Made by a program: the position numbers and the translations under genes
Part shown: one piece after another, positions 24,896 through 32,989 of the stretch
Numbering within the stretch: the first letter of the stretch is position 1
Layout: each line of letters opens with the position of its first letter
Notes under the pieces: generated by a model
Told to the model about the DNA's origin: nothing
Database searches by the model: none
What the model saw: only the letters and a program-made list of their open reading frames with translations
NCBI GenBank assembly: GCA_047921215.1
Contig: JBLRWO010000015.1
Span: forward strand, 25,546-89,545
Reading direction: 5' to 3'
Length of the DNA: 64,000 nt
Origin: RECM01 sp047921215
GTDB taxonomy: Bacteria > Bacteroidota > Rhodothermia > Balneolales > Cyclonatronaceae

Positions 24896-27307
24896 ATGCT
24901 GAACAACTATCTGAAAATAGCTATACGAAACCTGCTTAGGAACGCCGGATATTCTGCGATCAATATCCTGGGGCTGACTATCGGTGTGGCCTGCACAGTA
25001 CTCATCCTGATTTACGTGTTCGATGAACTCAGCTATGACCGGTACCATCCTGAAAGCGAACTCATTTATCGTATTGTACAGGAATCAAAAGTGGAGGGGG
25101 TGGGTGAACCATCGGCTGCCAATCCGTTTCCGCTCAGGGATGCCCTGCTCAACGACTATCCCGATCTGGTTGAATCGGCGGTCCGTTTTTTCAACCTGAG
25201 GGCGAACAAACTCACTCTCAGCTACAATAATGAGGCACACTTCAACGAGCGCCGGTTTTTCTTCACCGATCCCGACGTATTCAGTGTGTTTGGCTTCCGG
25301 CTTGAGGAGGGCGACGAGAGAACCGCACTGGCGAACCCGAACAGCCTGGTCATGACCCGTGAAACCGCCCGGAAGTATTTCGGGGATGCCGACCCGATCG
25401 GGCAGATACTCCGCTTTGAGGGCCGGCTCGAGATGGAGGTAACGGGTATTCTCCGGGAATTCCCCGAAAACTCCCATTTTCAGGCAGATATCCTGGCCTC
25501 GATGGCGTCGGTCAACAATCTGTATGCCAATGGCATACCGACCGACTGGTTTTTCAATCCCTGCTGGACATACGTTAAAGTAAGCAGTGAGGATGCTGCC
25601 ACGAATCTGAAGGCCCAGATGGATATTCTGGCTGAAAAATACTACCCTGAATCGTTCAAGACGGACATGACCCTGGCCATGCAGCCACTGCATGACATCC
25701 GGCTGCATTCACGCTTCAACAATGAAATTGCTCCGACGGGTAACATCCTCTACATCTACCTATTTTCGGTGATCGCGATCTTCGTGTTGCTGATTGCCTG
25801 CATCAACTTCATGAACCTGGCAACGGCCCGGGCATCGCGCAGGGCGCTGGAAGTAGGCATGCGCAAGGTGCTCGGTGCCGGGAAGAAACAGCTCGTAGGC
25901 CAGTTTCTGGGCGAAAGCGTGCTGGTAAGCCTGATAGCCGTAACGCTTGCGGTGGTGCTTATTCAGCTGGTGTTGCCATCATTCAACAGTTTTACCGGCA
26001 AGGAATTGGCGTTTAATCCGTTTACCGAGCCGTTACTGGCCGCTTTGCTGGCGGTTATTGTGATCCTGGTGGGACTGGTTTCGGGTCTCTATCCGGCCTT
26101 TTTCCTCTCCTCGTTCAATCCGGTGACCACACTTAAGGGTGGATTCCGGTCGGGCAGGGGCAGTTCCATTCTCCGGCAGGGGCTGGTTGTGGTGCAGTTC
26201 AGTATCTCCATCATCATGCTGACGGGTACCGTGGTGGTGTGGAACCAGCTCAACTATATGCGGAACGCCGAGCTCGGCTTTGAAAAAGAGCATGTGGTGG
26301 TTATACAGTCGCATCTAACCGCTGCAATCTGGAATTACGACAACCTGAAACAGTCCCTGCTGGAGCACTCATCCGTGCTGAGTGTTACCGGCAGCGAAAC
26401 GGTGATCGGCTCCAGGTACCAGGTCGACGAATACATGCCGGTGGGTATGGGCAACACCGAGGAGCAGCTTTTCCATACGATCATGGTGCACCACGATTTC
26501 GCGGAAACCTTCGGGCTTGATATCATAGCCGGCCGCGGATTTTCCGAGCGTTTTGCCACCGACCAGGCGGAGGCGGTTATGGTGAACCGGACCCTGGTAG
26601 AACAGATGGGCTGGACCCCGGATAATGCCATCGGAAGGGCGTTTCGAAAATATTCAGACGAGCAGCTGGTAATCGGCGTATTTGAGGATTTCAACTACAC
26701 CGGTCTTCAGGAATCGATCAGCCCCATGATCCTGGATATGCCCGATCAGGATTTGCAGGTGGCGCAGTACATCCGCTATATATCGGTCAGGATAACCCCT
26801 GGCAATCCGCGTCCGGCCCTTGACCACATCGAACAGGTCTGGTCACGGTTCGACCCCACCCGCCCGGTTGAGTATTTCATGCTCGACGAGGAGCTCACGG
26901 CACTGTACGAGGCTGAAGAAATGATGGGCAGCATCGCCGGCCTGTTTGCCCTGTTCTGTGTATTTGTGGCCTGTCTGGGGCTCTTTGGCCTGGCATCCTA
27001 CACAACACAGATGCGAAAAAAGGATATTGGCATCAGGAAAGTGATGGGGGCATCGGTCCTCAATATTGTGAACGTGCTGTCGTTCGAATACCTGAAACTG
27101 GTGCTGTTTTCGGTGCTCATAGCATGGCCGGTGTCGTGGTTTGTGCTGAACTGGTGGCTTCAGAATTTTGCCTACCGCACGGATGTGAGCGTCTGGATCC
27201 TGCTTGGGGCCACCGTCATCACCATAGTGATCGCTTTTGTCACCGTAAGCTATCAAACCATCAAAGCGGCATATACGAATCCCGTGGAAGCGCTCAAAAC
27301 GGAATAA
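24896..27307 (+). CDS. FtsX/MacB-type ABC permease with duplicated core
   Basis: An 803-residue protein with two MacB-periplasmic plus FtsX units in tandem. An N-terminal helix (YSAINILGLTIGVACTVLIL) is followed by a periplasmic domain, a first helix block (IFVLLIACINFMNLATARAS, EVGMRKVLGAGKKQLVGQFL), another helix near 430, a second periplasmic domain and a last helix block (CLGLFGLASYTTQ, DIGIRKVMGAS). This eight-helix layout is common in Bacteroidota. It should pair with the adaptor and ATPase upstream to export an unidentified substrate. Confidence 0.9.
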   Translation: MLNNYLKIAIRNLLRNAGYSAINILGLTIGVACTVLILIYVFDELSYDRYHPESELIYRIVQESKVEGVGEPSAANPFPLRDALLNDYPDLVESAVRFFNLRANKLTLSYNNEAHFNERRFFFTDPDVFSVFGFRLEEGDERTALANPNSLVMTRETARKYFGDADPIGQILRFEGRLEMEVTGILREFPENSHFQADILASMASVNNLYANGIPTDWFFNPCWTYVKVSSEDAATNLKAQMDILAEKYYPESFKTDMTLAMQPLHDIRLHSRFNNEIAPTGNILYIYLFSVIAIFVLLIACINFMNLATARASRRALEVGMRKVLGAGKKQLVGQFLGESVLVSLIAVTLAVVLIQLVLPSFNSFTGKELAFNPFTEPLLAALLAVIVILVGLVSGLYPAFFLSSFNPVTTLKGGFRSGRGSSILRQGLVVVQFSISIIMLTGTVVVWNQLNYMRNAELGFEKEHVVVIQSHLTAAIWNYDNLKQSLLEHSSVLSVTGSETVIGSRYQVDEYMPVGMGNTEEQLFHTIMVHHDFAETFGLDIIAGRGFSERFATDQAEAVMVNRTLVEQMGWTPDNAIGRAFRKYSDEQLVIGVFEDFNYTGLQESISPMILDMPDQDLQVAQYIRYISVRITPGNPRPALDHIEQVWSRFDPTRPVEYFMLDEELTALYEAEEMMGSIAGLFALFCVFVACLGLFGLASYTTQMRKKDIGIRKVMGASVLNIVNVLSFEYLKLVLFSVLIAWPVSWFVLNWWLQNFAYRTDVSVWILLGATVITIVIAFVTVSYQTIKAAYTNPVEALKTE

Positions 27308-27349
27308 CCCAAGCCTGATGCCCGTATCCATGAAAGTGATGTTGTTATT

Positions 27350-27445
27350 GCGCTCAGCATGACGATGTTGGGCGTTGCGCTCAGCATGACGATGTTGGGC
27401 GTTGCGCACAGCATGACGATGTTGGGCGTTGCACTCTGCATGATG
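27350..27445 (+). repeat. 27-bp tandem repeat, about 3.6 copies
   Basis: Units begin at 27350, 27377 and 27404, with a partial fourth at 27431. Each reads GCGCTCAGCATGACGATGTT plus GGGCGTT with one or two changes. The GCGCTCAGCATGACG core is the R2 interspersed repeat. Because 27 is a multiple of three, the array is an open frame (MTMLGVALS repeated) that runs into the carbonic anhydrase gene. I treat it as leader, not coding. Confidence 0.85.
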
Positions 27446-27499
27446 TCGGGAAAATGGATATATTCGGTCGACAGAATATTTGACAACCAGCTGAACATC

Positions 27500-28132
27500 A
27501 TGGAAGAATCGTACCGTAAATTTTTTGAACAGAACCGCCGGAGGGTCGAGGAGCTTACCAGGAACGACCCGGATTTTTTTAAAAGGGCCTATTCGGGGCA
27601 GAATCCTGATTTTTTTCTGATTGCCTGTTCCGACAGCCGTGTTTCGCCCAGCCAGATCCTTGGTGCGAAACCGGGTGAAATTTTTGTTCACCGCAATGTG
27701 GCCAACCTGGCCGTTCATACCGATCTGAATTTCATCTCGGCCCTGCAGTATGCGGTCGAGATACTGACAGTCAGGCACGTGGTTGTTGTGGGTCATTACG
27801 GATGTGGTGGTGTCAGGGCCTCTCTCGGCAGTCAGTACAACGGCCTTATCGACAACTGGCTTGAAAATATCCGGGATGTAATCCGGCTGCATGCCGATAA
27901 ACTGGACGCGATCGATGATCCTGAGCAGAAGTGCAAACTGCTTGTAGAGCTGAACGTGATCGAGCAGGCAATCAATGTGAGCCGCACATCCGTCATTCGG
28001 AAGGCCTGGGCCAAAGAGAAACGCCCTCAAATCCACGGATGGGTGTATGATCTGGAAAAGGGGATCATCCACGACCTGGAAATCCGTGATAAAATCTTTG
28101 CCGCTTTCAAAAGCATACCACAGGAGCCGTAA
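27500..28132 (+). CDS. Beta-class carbonic anhydrase
   Basis: From the ATG at 27500 the protein has 210 residues, the normal length. It hydrates CO2 to bicarbonate. The zinc and active-site residues are C43, D45 and R47 in ACSDSRVSP, and H99 and C102 in VVGHYGCGGVRA; further family text is FVHRNVANL. An in-frame extension back to 27359 would add a repetitive peptide encoded by the 27-bp tandem repeat; I reject it because the family N-terminus (YRKFFEQNRRRVEEL) begins right after the chosen ATG. Confidence 0.93.
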   Translation: MEESYRKFFEQNRRRVEELTRNDPDFFKRAYSGQNPDFFLIACSDSRVSPSQILGAKPGEIFVHRNVANLAVHTDLNFISALQYAVEILTVRHVVVVGHYGCGGVRASLGSQYNGLIDNWLENIRDVIRLHADKLDAIDDPEQKCKLLVELNVIEQAINVSRTSVIRKAWAKEKRPQIHGWVYDLEKGIIHDLEIRDKIFAAFKSIPQEP

Positions 28133-28137
28133 GCCGT

Positions 28138-28493
28138 ATGAAACGTACCGGAGCCTGGCTTGTCGTCTGTGCACAGGAACAGCTCGGTATTACCCACACG
28201 ATCGGTATACCCGGCGGGTGCCACCCATGCCATGAGTGGTATTGCCGAAGCCTTTCTCGACGGTATTCCGATGCCGGTTATCAGCGGCGGCATCCGCCGC
28301 GATACGGGAAAGTCCTATCAGTTGCACGATATCGATCAGATTGCACTCATGAAAAACGTCACCAAGGGAGCATGGCTGGTGGAACATCACCGTGATATTG
28401 TCCCGGTTTTGTTTAAGGCATATCAAATCGCGGTAAACGGAGTTCCCGGACCGGTTTTTGTCAAAATCCCGGGAAATCATCCGTTGCATGAGG
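28138..28493 (+). pseudogene. Broken thiamine-pyrophosphate enzyme (acetolactate-synthase-like N-terminus)
   Basis: Frame one from 28138 gives MKRTGAWLVVCAQEQLGITH then TIGIPGG, the start of a TPP-enzyme N-domain. From about 28220 a second frame (+1) continues with ATHAMSGIAEAFLDGIPMPV and later GVPGPVFVKIPGN, which in intact relatives comes some 70 residues further on. An internal deletion with frameshift therefore joins the two parts, apparently at similar CCCGGCG sequences. The remainder, including the central and TPP-binding domains, is missing, cut off where the fumarylacetoacetase gene ends at 28494. Not functional. Confidence 0.85.
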
Positions 28494-29783
28494 TTAGATT
28501 GCCGGCAGAATTTTTCCGTGGAGTTCACCAAAACCTATACGGTAGCCATCGCCCTGGCACCATCCGGTCATGATCACTTCATCCCCGTCTTTGAGGAAGG
28601 CACGTTCTTCGCCGTTGGGGAAACGGACGGGTTTACGGCCTCCGTGGCTCAGCTCCAGCATCGATCCATACGACGATTCGCCCGGGCCGCTGATGGTTCC
28701 CGAAGCCAGCAGGTCGCCCGGACGTATATTGCAGCCGGATACGGTGTGATGGGCAAGCTGCTGACTCATGTTCCAGTAGAGATACCTGTAATTCGACCGG
28801 CAGATATGCTCGGGTGACAGAAAACCGGCACACTTAAGATATACATCCAGCTGTATATCATAGGTGACGGGGCCGGGTGTTGCATTTTGCAGATAGGGAA
28901 GAGGCATGGGATCAGTCTGCTCCGGGCCGTGTGTGCGGAAGGGCTGAAGGGCATCGAGGGTAACGATCCATGGCGAAATAGTAGTACCGAAATTTTTGGA
29001 GTTGAACGGACCCAGCGGCACATATTCCCATTTCTGGATGTCTCTGGCGCTCCAGTCGTTCACCAGTACCATCCCGAATATATGGTCAAATGCCTGATCG
29101 AGCGGTATCGGCCGGCCGAGTGTGTTGCCGGGTCCTGTAAGAAAACCCGCTTCCAGTTCGAAATCGAGCATACGGCTGGACCTGAAAACAGGCATACCGG
29201 TTTCGGGGTCGGTCATCTGCCCGCAGGGACGGTACAGGTCGGTGCCCGATATGACCACGGAACTGGCCCGGCCGTGATAGGCCACTGGCAGATGCAGCCA
29301 GTTGGGATGCAGCGCGTGCTCCTTGTCGCGGAACATACTGCCCACGTTGGTTGCATGCTCACGGGAGGAATAAAAATCGGTATAGTCGCCAATTTCGACC
29401 GGCATCACCATTCTGACCTCATCCGCCGGTATCAGAACCCTGTCGCGAAGCGCGGTATTATCGCGGAGAATGGGATTGTCGTACCGCAGCAGCCGGCTGA
29501 TGATTGTCCGCGCTCCGAGCCAGGACTTTCTGCCCAGTGCCATAAAATCGTTAAGTACCGGTTTGGTGAAGACGTCATGATCGGGAAGGTATTCCTTTTG
29601 AAAAAATCCCTCCTGTTCGAGAATCTTCAGATCGAGGATGTAATCACCGATGGCAGTGCAGAGCCGGGGCTGCCCCCCGGAAGCCGGGATATACGATCCG
29701 TATGGCAGGTTCTGGATCGGAAAGTGAGAATCAGGGCTGACGCTGATGAAAGATTTAAGATGGGGATCGTTGGTTTCGTGCAT
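28494..29783 (-). CDS. fahA: Fumarylacetoacetase
   Basis: A 429-residue enzyme that splits fumarylacetoacetate into fumarate and acetoacetate, the last step of tyrosine breakdown. An SH3-like N-domain (FPIQNLPYGSY) is followed by the catalytic FAH domain with DFYSSREHATNVGSMFRD, LPVAYHGRASSVV, LDFELEAGFLTGPGNTLG, FGMVLVNDWSARDIQKWEYVP, and RPGDLLASGTISGP. Length matches the family. No other tyrosine-degradation gene is in the window. The 3' end abuts a TPP-enzyme pseudogene, so the neighbourhood has been rearranged. Confidence 0.94.
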   Translation of the reverse strand: MHETNDPHLKSFISVSPDSHFPIQNLPYGSYIPASGGQPRLCTAIGDYILDLKILEQEGFFQKEYLPDHDVFTKPVLNDFMALGRKSWLGARTIISRLLRYDNPILRDNTALRDRVLIPADEVRMVMPVEIGDYTDFYSSREHATNVGSMFRDKEHALHPNWLHLPVAYHGRASSVVISGTDLYRPCGQMTDPETGMPVFRSSRMLDFELEAGFLTGPGNTLGRPIPLDQAFDHIFGMVLVNDWSARDIQKWEYVPLGPFNSKNFGTTISPWIVTLDALQPFRTHGPEQTDPMPLPYLQNATPGPVTYDIQLDVYLKCAGFLSPEHICRSNYRYLYWNMSQQLAHHTVSGCNIRPGDLLASGTISGPGESSYGSMLELSHGGRKPVRFPNGEERAFLKDGDEVIMTGWCQGDGYRIGFGELHGKILPAI

Positions 29784-29870
29784 GGGATACAGGGTGCGGT
29801 TTCTGGCGGAAGTTAGTTTCGTTTATGCGTTTTGGAAAATTCTGAAGAATCACTCATATAGCAGATATCC

Positions 29871-29885
29871 CCAATATCATATTGG
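29871..29885. promoter_or_regulatory. Palindrome, possible operator
   Basis: CCAATAT-C-ATATTGG is a perfect 15-base palindrome, 88 bases upstream of the fumarylacetoacetase start and 178 bases upstream of the divergent DUF502 gene. Its size suits a dimeric repressor. Short direct repeats of the GATATCAAT type follow at about 29926-29950. No regulator is adjacent. Confidence 0.35.
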
Positions 29886-30063
29886 CAGACGAGAAAACAA
29901 ACTGCCGGAGCACTCCATTATCACTGCAGATATCAATACGGATATCAATGCGGATACTGTATATTTGCACATCCGGCATCATTTCCCATCATCTCCGGCA
30001 TCATTTACGGCAGTATTTCCGTAATCATCCGGAATAAAGAACCAACCCTAACGAACTCCCGAT

Positions 30064-30687
30064 ATGAAATTCAGCAATTTTATCCGTACCTCCCTTATGG
30101 GGGGCTTTCTGGTGGTCCTGCCCATGGTCATCCTGGTACTTGTCTTCCGATGGATATTCGGATTTTTGTTCGGCCTGATATCCCCCATTACCCGGCTGAT
30201 CATGAAAACCGGTACTATCCATGAAATTGTGGCGGGCCTGCTGGCACTTTTTATCATCCTGATAGTCTGTTTTCTGATCGGGGTCGCCATAAAAACACGC
30301 TGGGGCCACTTTACCCATCACAGTCTCGAAGATTATGCGCTCAGGTATGCCCCGGGCTACAGCCTGATCAAAGAGACGGTGATGATTTTCCTGGGCCGGA
30401 AAACCCCGCCGTTTTCCAAAGTGGCCCTGGTGCGCATATTTGCCACACCCACCCTGATGACCGCCCTGGTTACCGACGAACATCCCGACGGGAGCTTTAC
30501 CGTTTTTGTTCCGACGGCACCGAATCCGACCTCCGGCAACATCTACCATCTCACGGCCGAAAATGTTTTTCTGGTGGATGTACCAGTCGAGGATGCGATC
30601 CGGTCGATTCTGGGCTGTGGTGCGGGTTCAACAAAAATGCTTGAATTGTCTTCGTTTGACAGCCGTGCCGGTGGCGGCGCAACGTAA
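30064..30687 (+). CDS. DUF502 family membrane protein
   Basis: A 207-residue protein with two N-terminal membrane helices (GGFLVVLPMVILVLVFRWIF and LLALFIILIVCFLIGVAI) and a C-terminal soluble domain with SLIKETVMIFLG, LVRIFATPTLMTALVT and FVPTAPNPTSGNIY, all hallmarks of DUF502. The family is widespread in bacteria and plants (COV-like) but its biochemical role is not known. The gene seems to stand alone. Confidence 0.88.
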   Translation: MKFSNFIRTSLMGGFLVVLPMVILVLVFRWIFGFLFGLISPITRLIMKTGTIHEIVAGLLALFIILIVCFLIGVAIKTRWGHFTHHSLEDYALRYAPGYSLIKETVMIFLGRKTPPFSKVALVRIFATPTLMTALVTDEHPDGSFTVFVPTAPNPTSGNIYHLTAENVFLVDVPVEDAIRSILGCGAGSTKMLELSSFDSRAGGGAT

Positions 30688-30800
30688 TGAGGTGCAACTG
30701 TTCCGGTTGATTGAAGGGCGGCAGGGATGATTGAATGAAGATGAGTACAGGGATTTCATGAAGCAGGGTGCTCGTTGATCAGCCAATCGGTATGCGTGAA

Positions 30801-30872
30801 GTTTGCAAAACGGCTATCCTTTAAGTTTGCATTACAGCTGTCTGTAACGTTTGCAAAATGACATACAGAGAT
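30801..30872 (+). promoter_or_regulatory. Three GTTTGCA repeats at exact 24-bp spacing upstream of SLC13 gene
   Basis: GTTTGCA occurs at 30801, 30825 and 30849, so the period is 24 both times. The middle unit contains a palindrome, TTACAG-CTGT-CTGTAA (30832-30847). The array lies about 240 bases before the SLC13 transporter gene and may be a multi-site operator. A possible Bacteroidota-type promoter, TTG-N19-TATCTTTA, follows near 30894-30924. Confidence 0.45.
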
Positions 30873-31093
30873 GCGTGCGCACCACTTTTTGCTTGTTTAG
30901 TGATTAAAATCTCATATCTTTATTAGAAATTATATTATTACACAACAGCTGCCATGACACAATGCGGTCATCAGACAGCCGAGGGAACCGGCGACCGTCA
31001 ATCGGCCATGGGATCCAGCTAAAACGTTAATTGACATCTGTCAAACACGGCATCACACGCTACCCGTGCTGCACTACAGAAAGGTGTTATACT

Positions 31094-32554
31094 ATGGATA
31101 GTTCTGATTACAATCTCCGGAACCGTATTGGCCTGTTTGCCGGCCCCGCAGTTTTTCTGATCATGCTGATGATACCGGCTCCGGAGGGTCTTACCGGGGC
31201 CGCCTGGATGGTGGCTGCCGTGGGTGTTTTCATGGCCATCTGGTGGGTGAGTGAGGCCATACCCATACCTGCCACGGCACTGCTCCCGATCGCTCTGTTT
31301 CCCATTCTCGATGTGGGTACGGTCAGGGAAGCGACCACACCGTTTGCCAATCCCCTGATCTATCTTTTCATGGGTGGTTTTATAATAGCCCTGGCCATGG
31401 AGCGGTCGAAACTTCACAAGCGAATTGCCCTGAATGTGGTGAAGCTGGTTGGGGTAAAACCGGGATCGATTGTTATAGGTTTCATGCTGTCGGCGGCCTT
31501 TCTGAGCATGTGGGTGAGCAATACGGCCACCGCCATGATGATGCTGCCCATCGCGCTGTCGATCATCAAGCTGGTTGAACATCCCGACGATGTATCGTCG
31601 GGCGATCTGCAGACCAATTTCGGGCTGATCATGGTGCTCTGTATAGCCTACGCGTGTAATATCGGGGGAATCGGTACACTTATCGGTACCCCGCCAAATG
31701 CGCTTATGGCCGGTTACATGCTGGAAACCTACGGCGTCGACATTGGTTTCTCGCAGTGGATGCTCATAGGCGTACCGCTGGTGGTGATCAGTCTGCCGGT
31801 GGTGTACATCCTGCTGGTAAAAGTAATCTATCCCATCAAACTGAAGGAGATACCCGGGGGCAAAGAGATCATCAATGATCAGCTGAAAAAAGCGGGAAAG
31901 ATAAGCCGTGCAGAGCTGATGGTCGCGATCGTGTTCGGTGCCACGGCGTTGTTGTGGATTACGAGGCCGTTGCTGGAACCGTATATCCCCAATATATCAG
32001 ATACCGGGATCGCCATATTCGGGGCGATTGTGATGTTCCTGCTGCCGGTGAATTTCAAAAAGGGTGAGTTTGTTCTGCAATGGGAGGATGCCAAACGCCT
32101 GCCCTGGGAAGTACTGATCCTGTTCGGCGGAGGTCTGAGCCTTGCCGCAGCGATCACCGATACGGGTCTGGCCGAGTGGATCGGTTCATCGTTGTCGGCA
32201 CTCAGCGGCTGGCCGGTACTGATCCTGATTGTGACCTCGCTGCTGGTGATCATTTTCCTGACCGAAATTACCAGCAATACGGCCACGGCGGCGGCATTTC
32301 TGCCCATACTGGCATCCGTGGCCATCGCAATGGGGCAGGACCCGCTGATTCTCGTAATCCCTGCAGCTATCGGGGCAAGCTGTGCCTTCATGCTGCCGGT
32401 TGCGACCCCGCCCAACGCCATCGTGTATGGCAGCGGACTGGTTAGCATCCCGCAGATGGCAAAGGCCGGTTTCATCCTGAACCTGCTGATGGTGGTTCTG
32501 ATTACCCTGGTGATGTACCTGTTGCTTGGCTACGTCTTCAGCATAACGCTGTAG
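31094..32554 (+). CDS. SLC13/DASS-family anion symporter
   Basis: From the ATG at 31094 (MDSSDYNLRNRIG) the protein has 486 residues and 11 or so membrane helices. The two SNT substrate/sodium motifs are visible: MWVSNTATAMMMLP in the first half and LTEITSNTATAAAFLP in the second. GTLIGTPPNALMAGY and MLPVATPPNAIVYGSG are the paired hairpin-loop sequences of the family. Such carriers move dicarboxylates, citrate or sulfate with sodium. The transported anion cannot be named. An earlier in-frame start at 31031 would add an unlikely polar leader. Confidence 0.92.
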   Translation: MDSSDYNLRNRIGLFAGPAVFLIMLMIPAPEGLTGAAWMVAAVGVFMAIWWVSEAIPIPATALLPIALFPILDVGTVREATTPFANPLIYLFMGGFIIALAMERSKLHKRIALNVVKLVGVKPGSIVIGFMLSAAFLSMWVSNTATAMMMLPIALSIIKLVEHPDDVSSGDLQTNFGLIMVLCIAYACNIGGIGTLIGTPPNALMAGYMLETYGVDIGFSQWMLIGVPLVVISLPVVYILLVKVIYPIKLKEIPGGKEIINDQLKKAGKISRAELMVAIVFGATALLWITRPLLEPYIPNISDTGIAIFGAIVMFLLPVNFKKGEFVLQWEDAKRLPWEVLILFGGGLSLAAAITDTGLAEWIGSSLSALSGWPVLILIVTSLLVIIFLTEITSNTATAAAFLPILASVAIAMGQDPLILVIPAAIGASCAFMLPVATPPNAIVYGSGLVSIPQMAKAGFILNLLMVVLITLVMYLLLGYVFSITL

Positions 32555-32591
32555 TAAAAGCCAATCATCCATCATGCCCGGCGCCTCCCCT

Positions 32592-32775
32592 CGTCATGCC
32601 GAGCGCAACGCAGCGCAGCTGCGTGTAGTCGAGGCACGTCGCAGGATGAAATCCCGCGAAAATAGTGGAATTACTGGATAAATCGTGCCCTCAGGCACCC
32701 CCGGCCCCGTGAACCACGGGGCCACACCCTTCGACTTCAGCCCGCTACGCGGGCTTGCGCTCAGGGTGACGGTGT
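32592..32775. repeat. R2-type interspersed repeat elements
   Basis: CGTCATGCCGAGCGCAACGC at 32594, with AGTCGAGGCACGTCG following, and an inverted partner at about 32727-32775 (CCTTCGACTTCAGCCCGC ... GCGCTCAGGGTGACGG). The same words recur at 27350, 40978, 44283, 54322, 54997, 55128 and 59950. These elements lie only between genes or at gene ends and contain no coding frame of their own. Confidence 0.65.
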
Positions 32776-32957
32776 CACCTTTCAAATAGTGTTGCCCGTT
32801 TAGGGCAAAATTAGTGGCTACCGGTTACAAGTTGCTTGTCATATCTAAAATGGTGTTGCACGAAGGGGCAAAATTACATGCTACCGGTGACAAGTTGCTT
32901 GTCACATCCAGAATAGTGTTGCCCGATTGGGGCAAAATTACGTGCTCACCATGACGG
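32766..32957. repeat. R1 palindromic repeat, three tandem units
   Basis: Three units of about 62 bases, each with a GTGACAAGTTGCTTGTCAC-type palindrome and TTGCCC...GGGCAAAATTA arms, ending in GCTCACCATGACGG. The same family is at 514-656. Together with the R2 block it fills the 435 bases between the SLC13 gene and argJ. Confidence 0.7.
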
Positions 32958-32989
32958 GAGGGGGCGCTCACGTGTGAAGTAGGGGTATC

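Noticed and set aside
27359..27499. N-terminal extension of carbonic anhydrase with repeated MTMLGVALS peptide
   Set aside because: It is the in-frame reading of a 27-bp R2-derived tandem repeat; the family N-terminus begins at the ATG at 27500.
30801..30872. CRISPR-like array from the evenly spaced GTTTGCA words
   Set aside because: The repeated word is only seven bases with a 24-base period and no cas genes are present; an operator array is more fitting.
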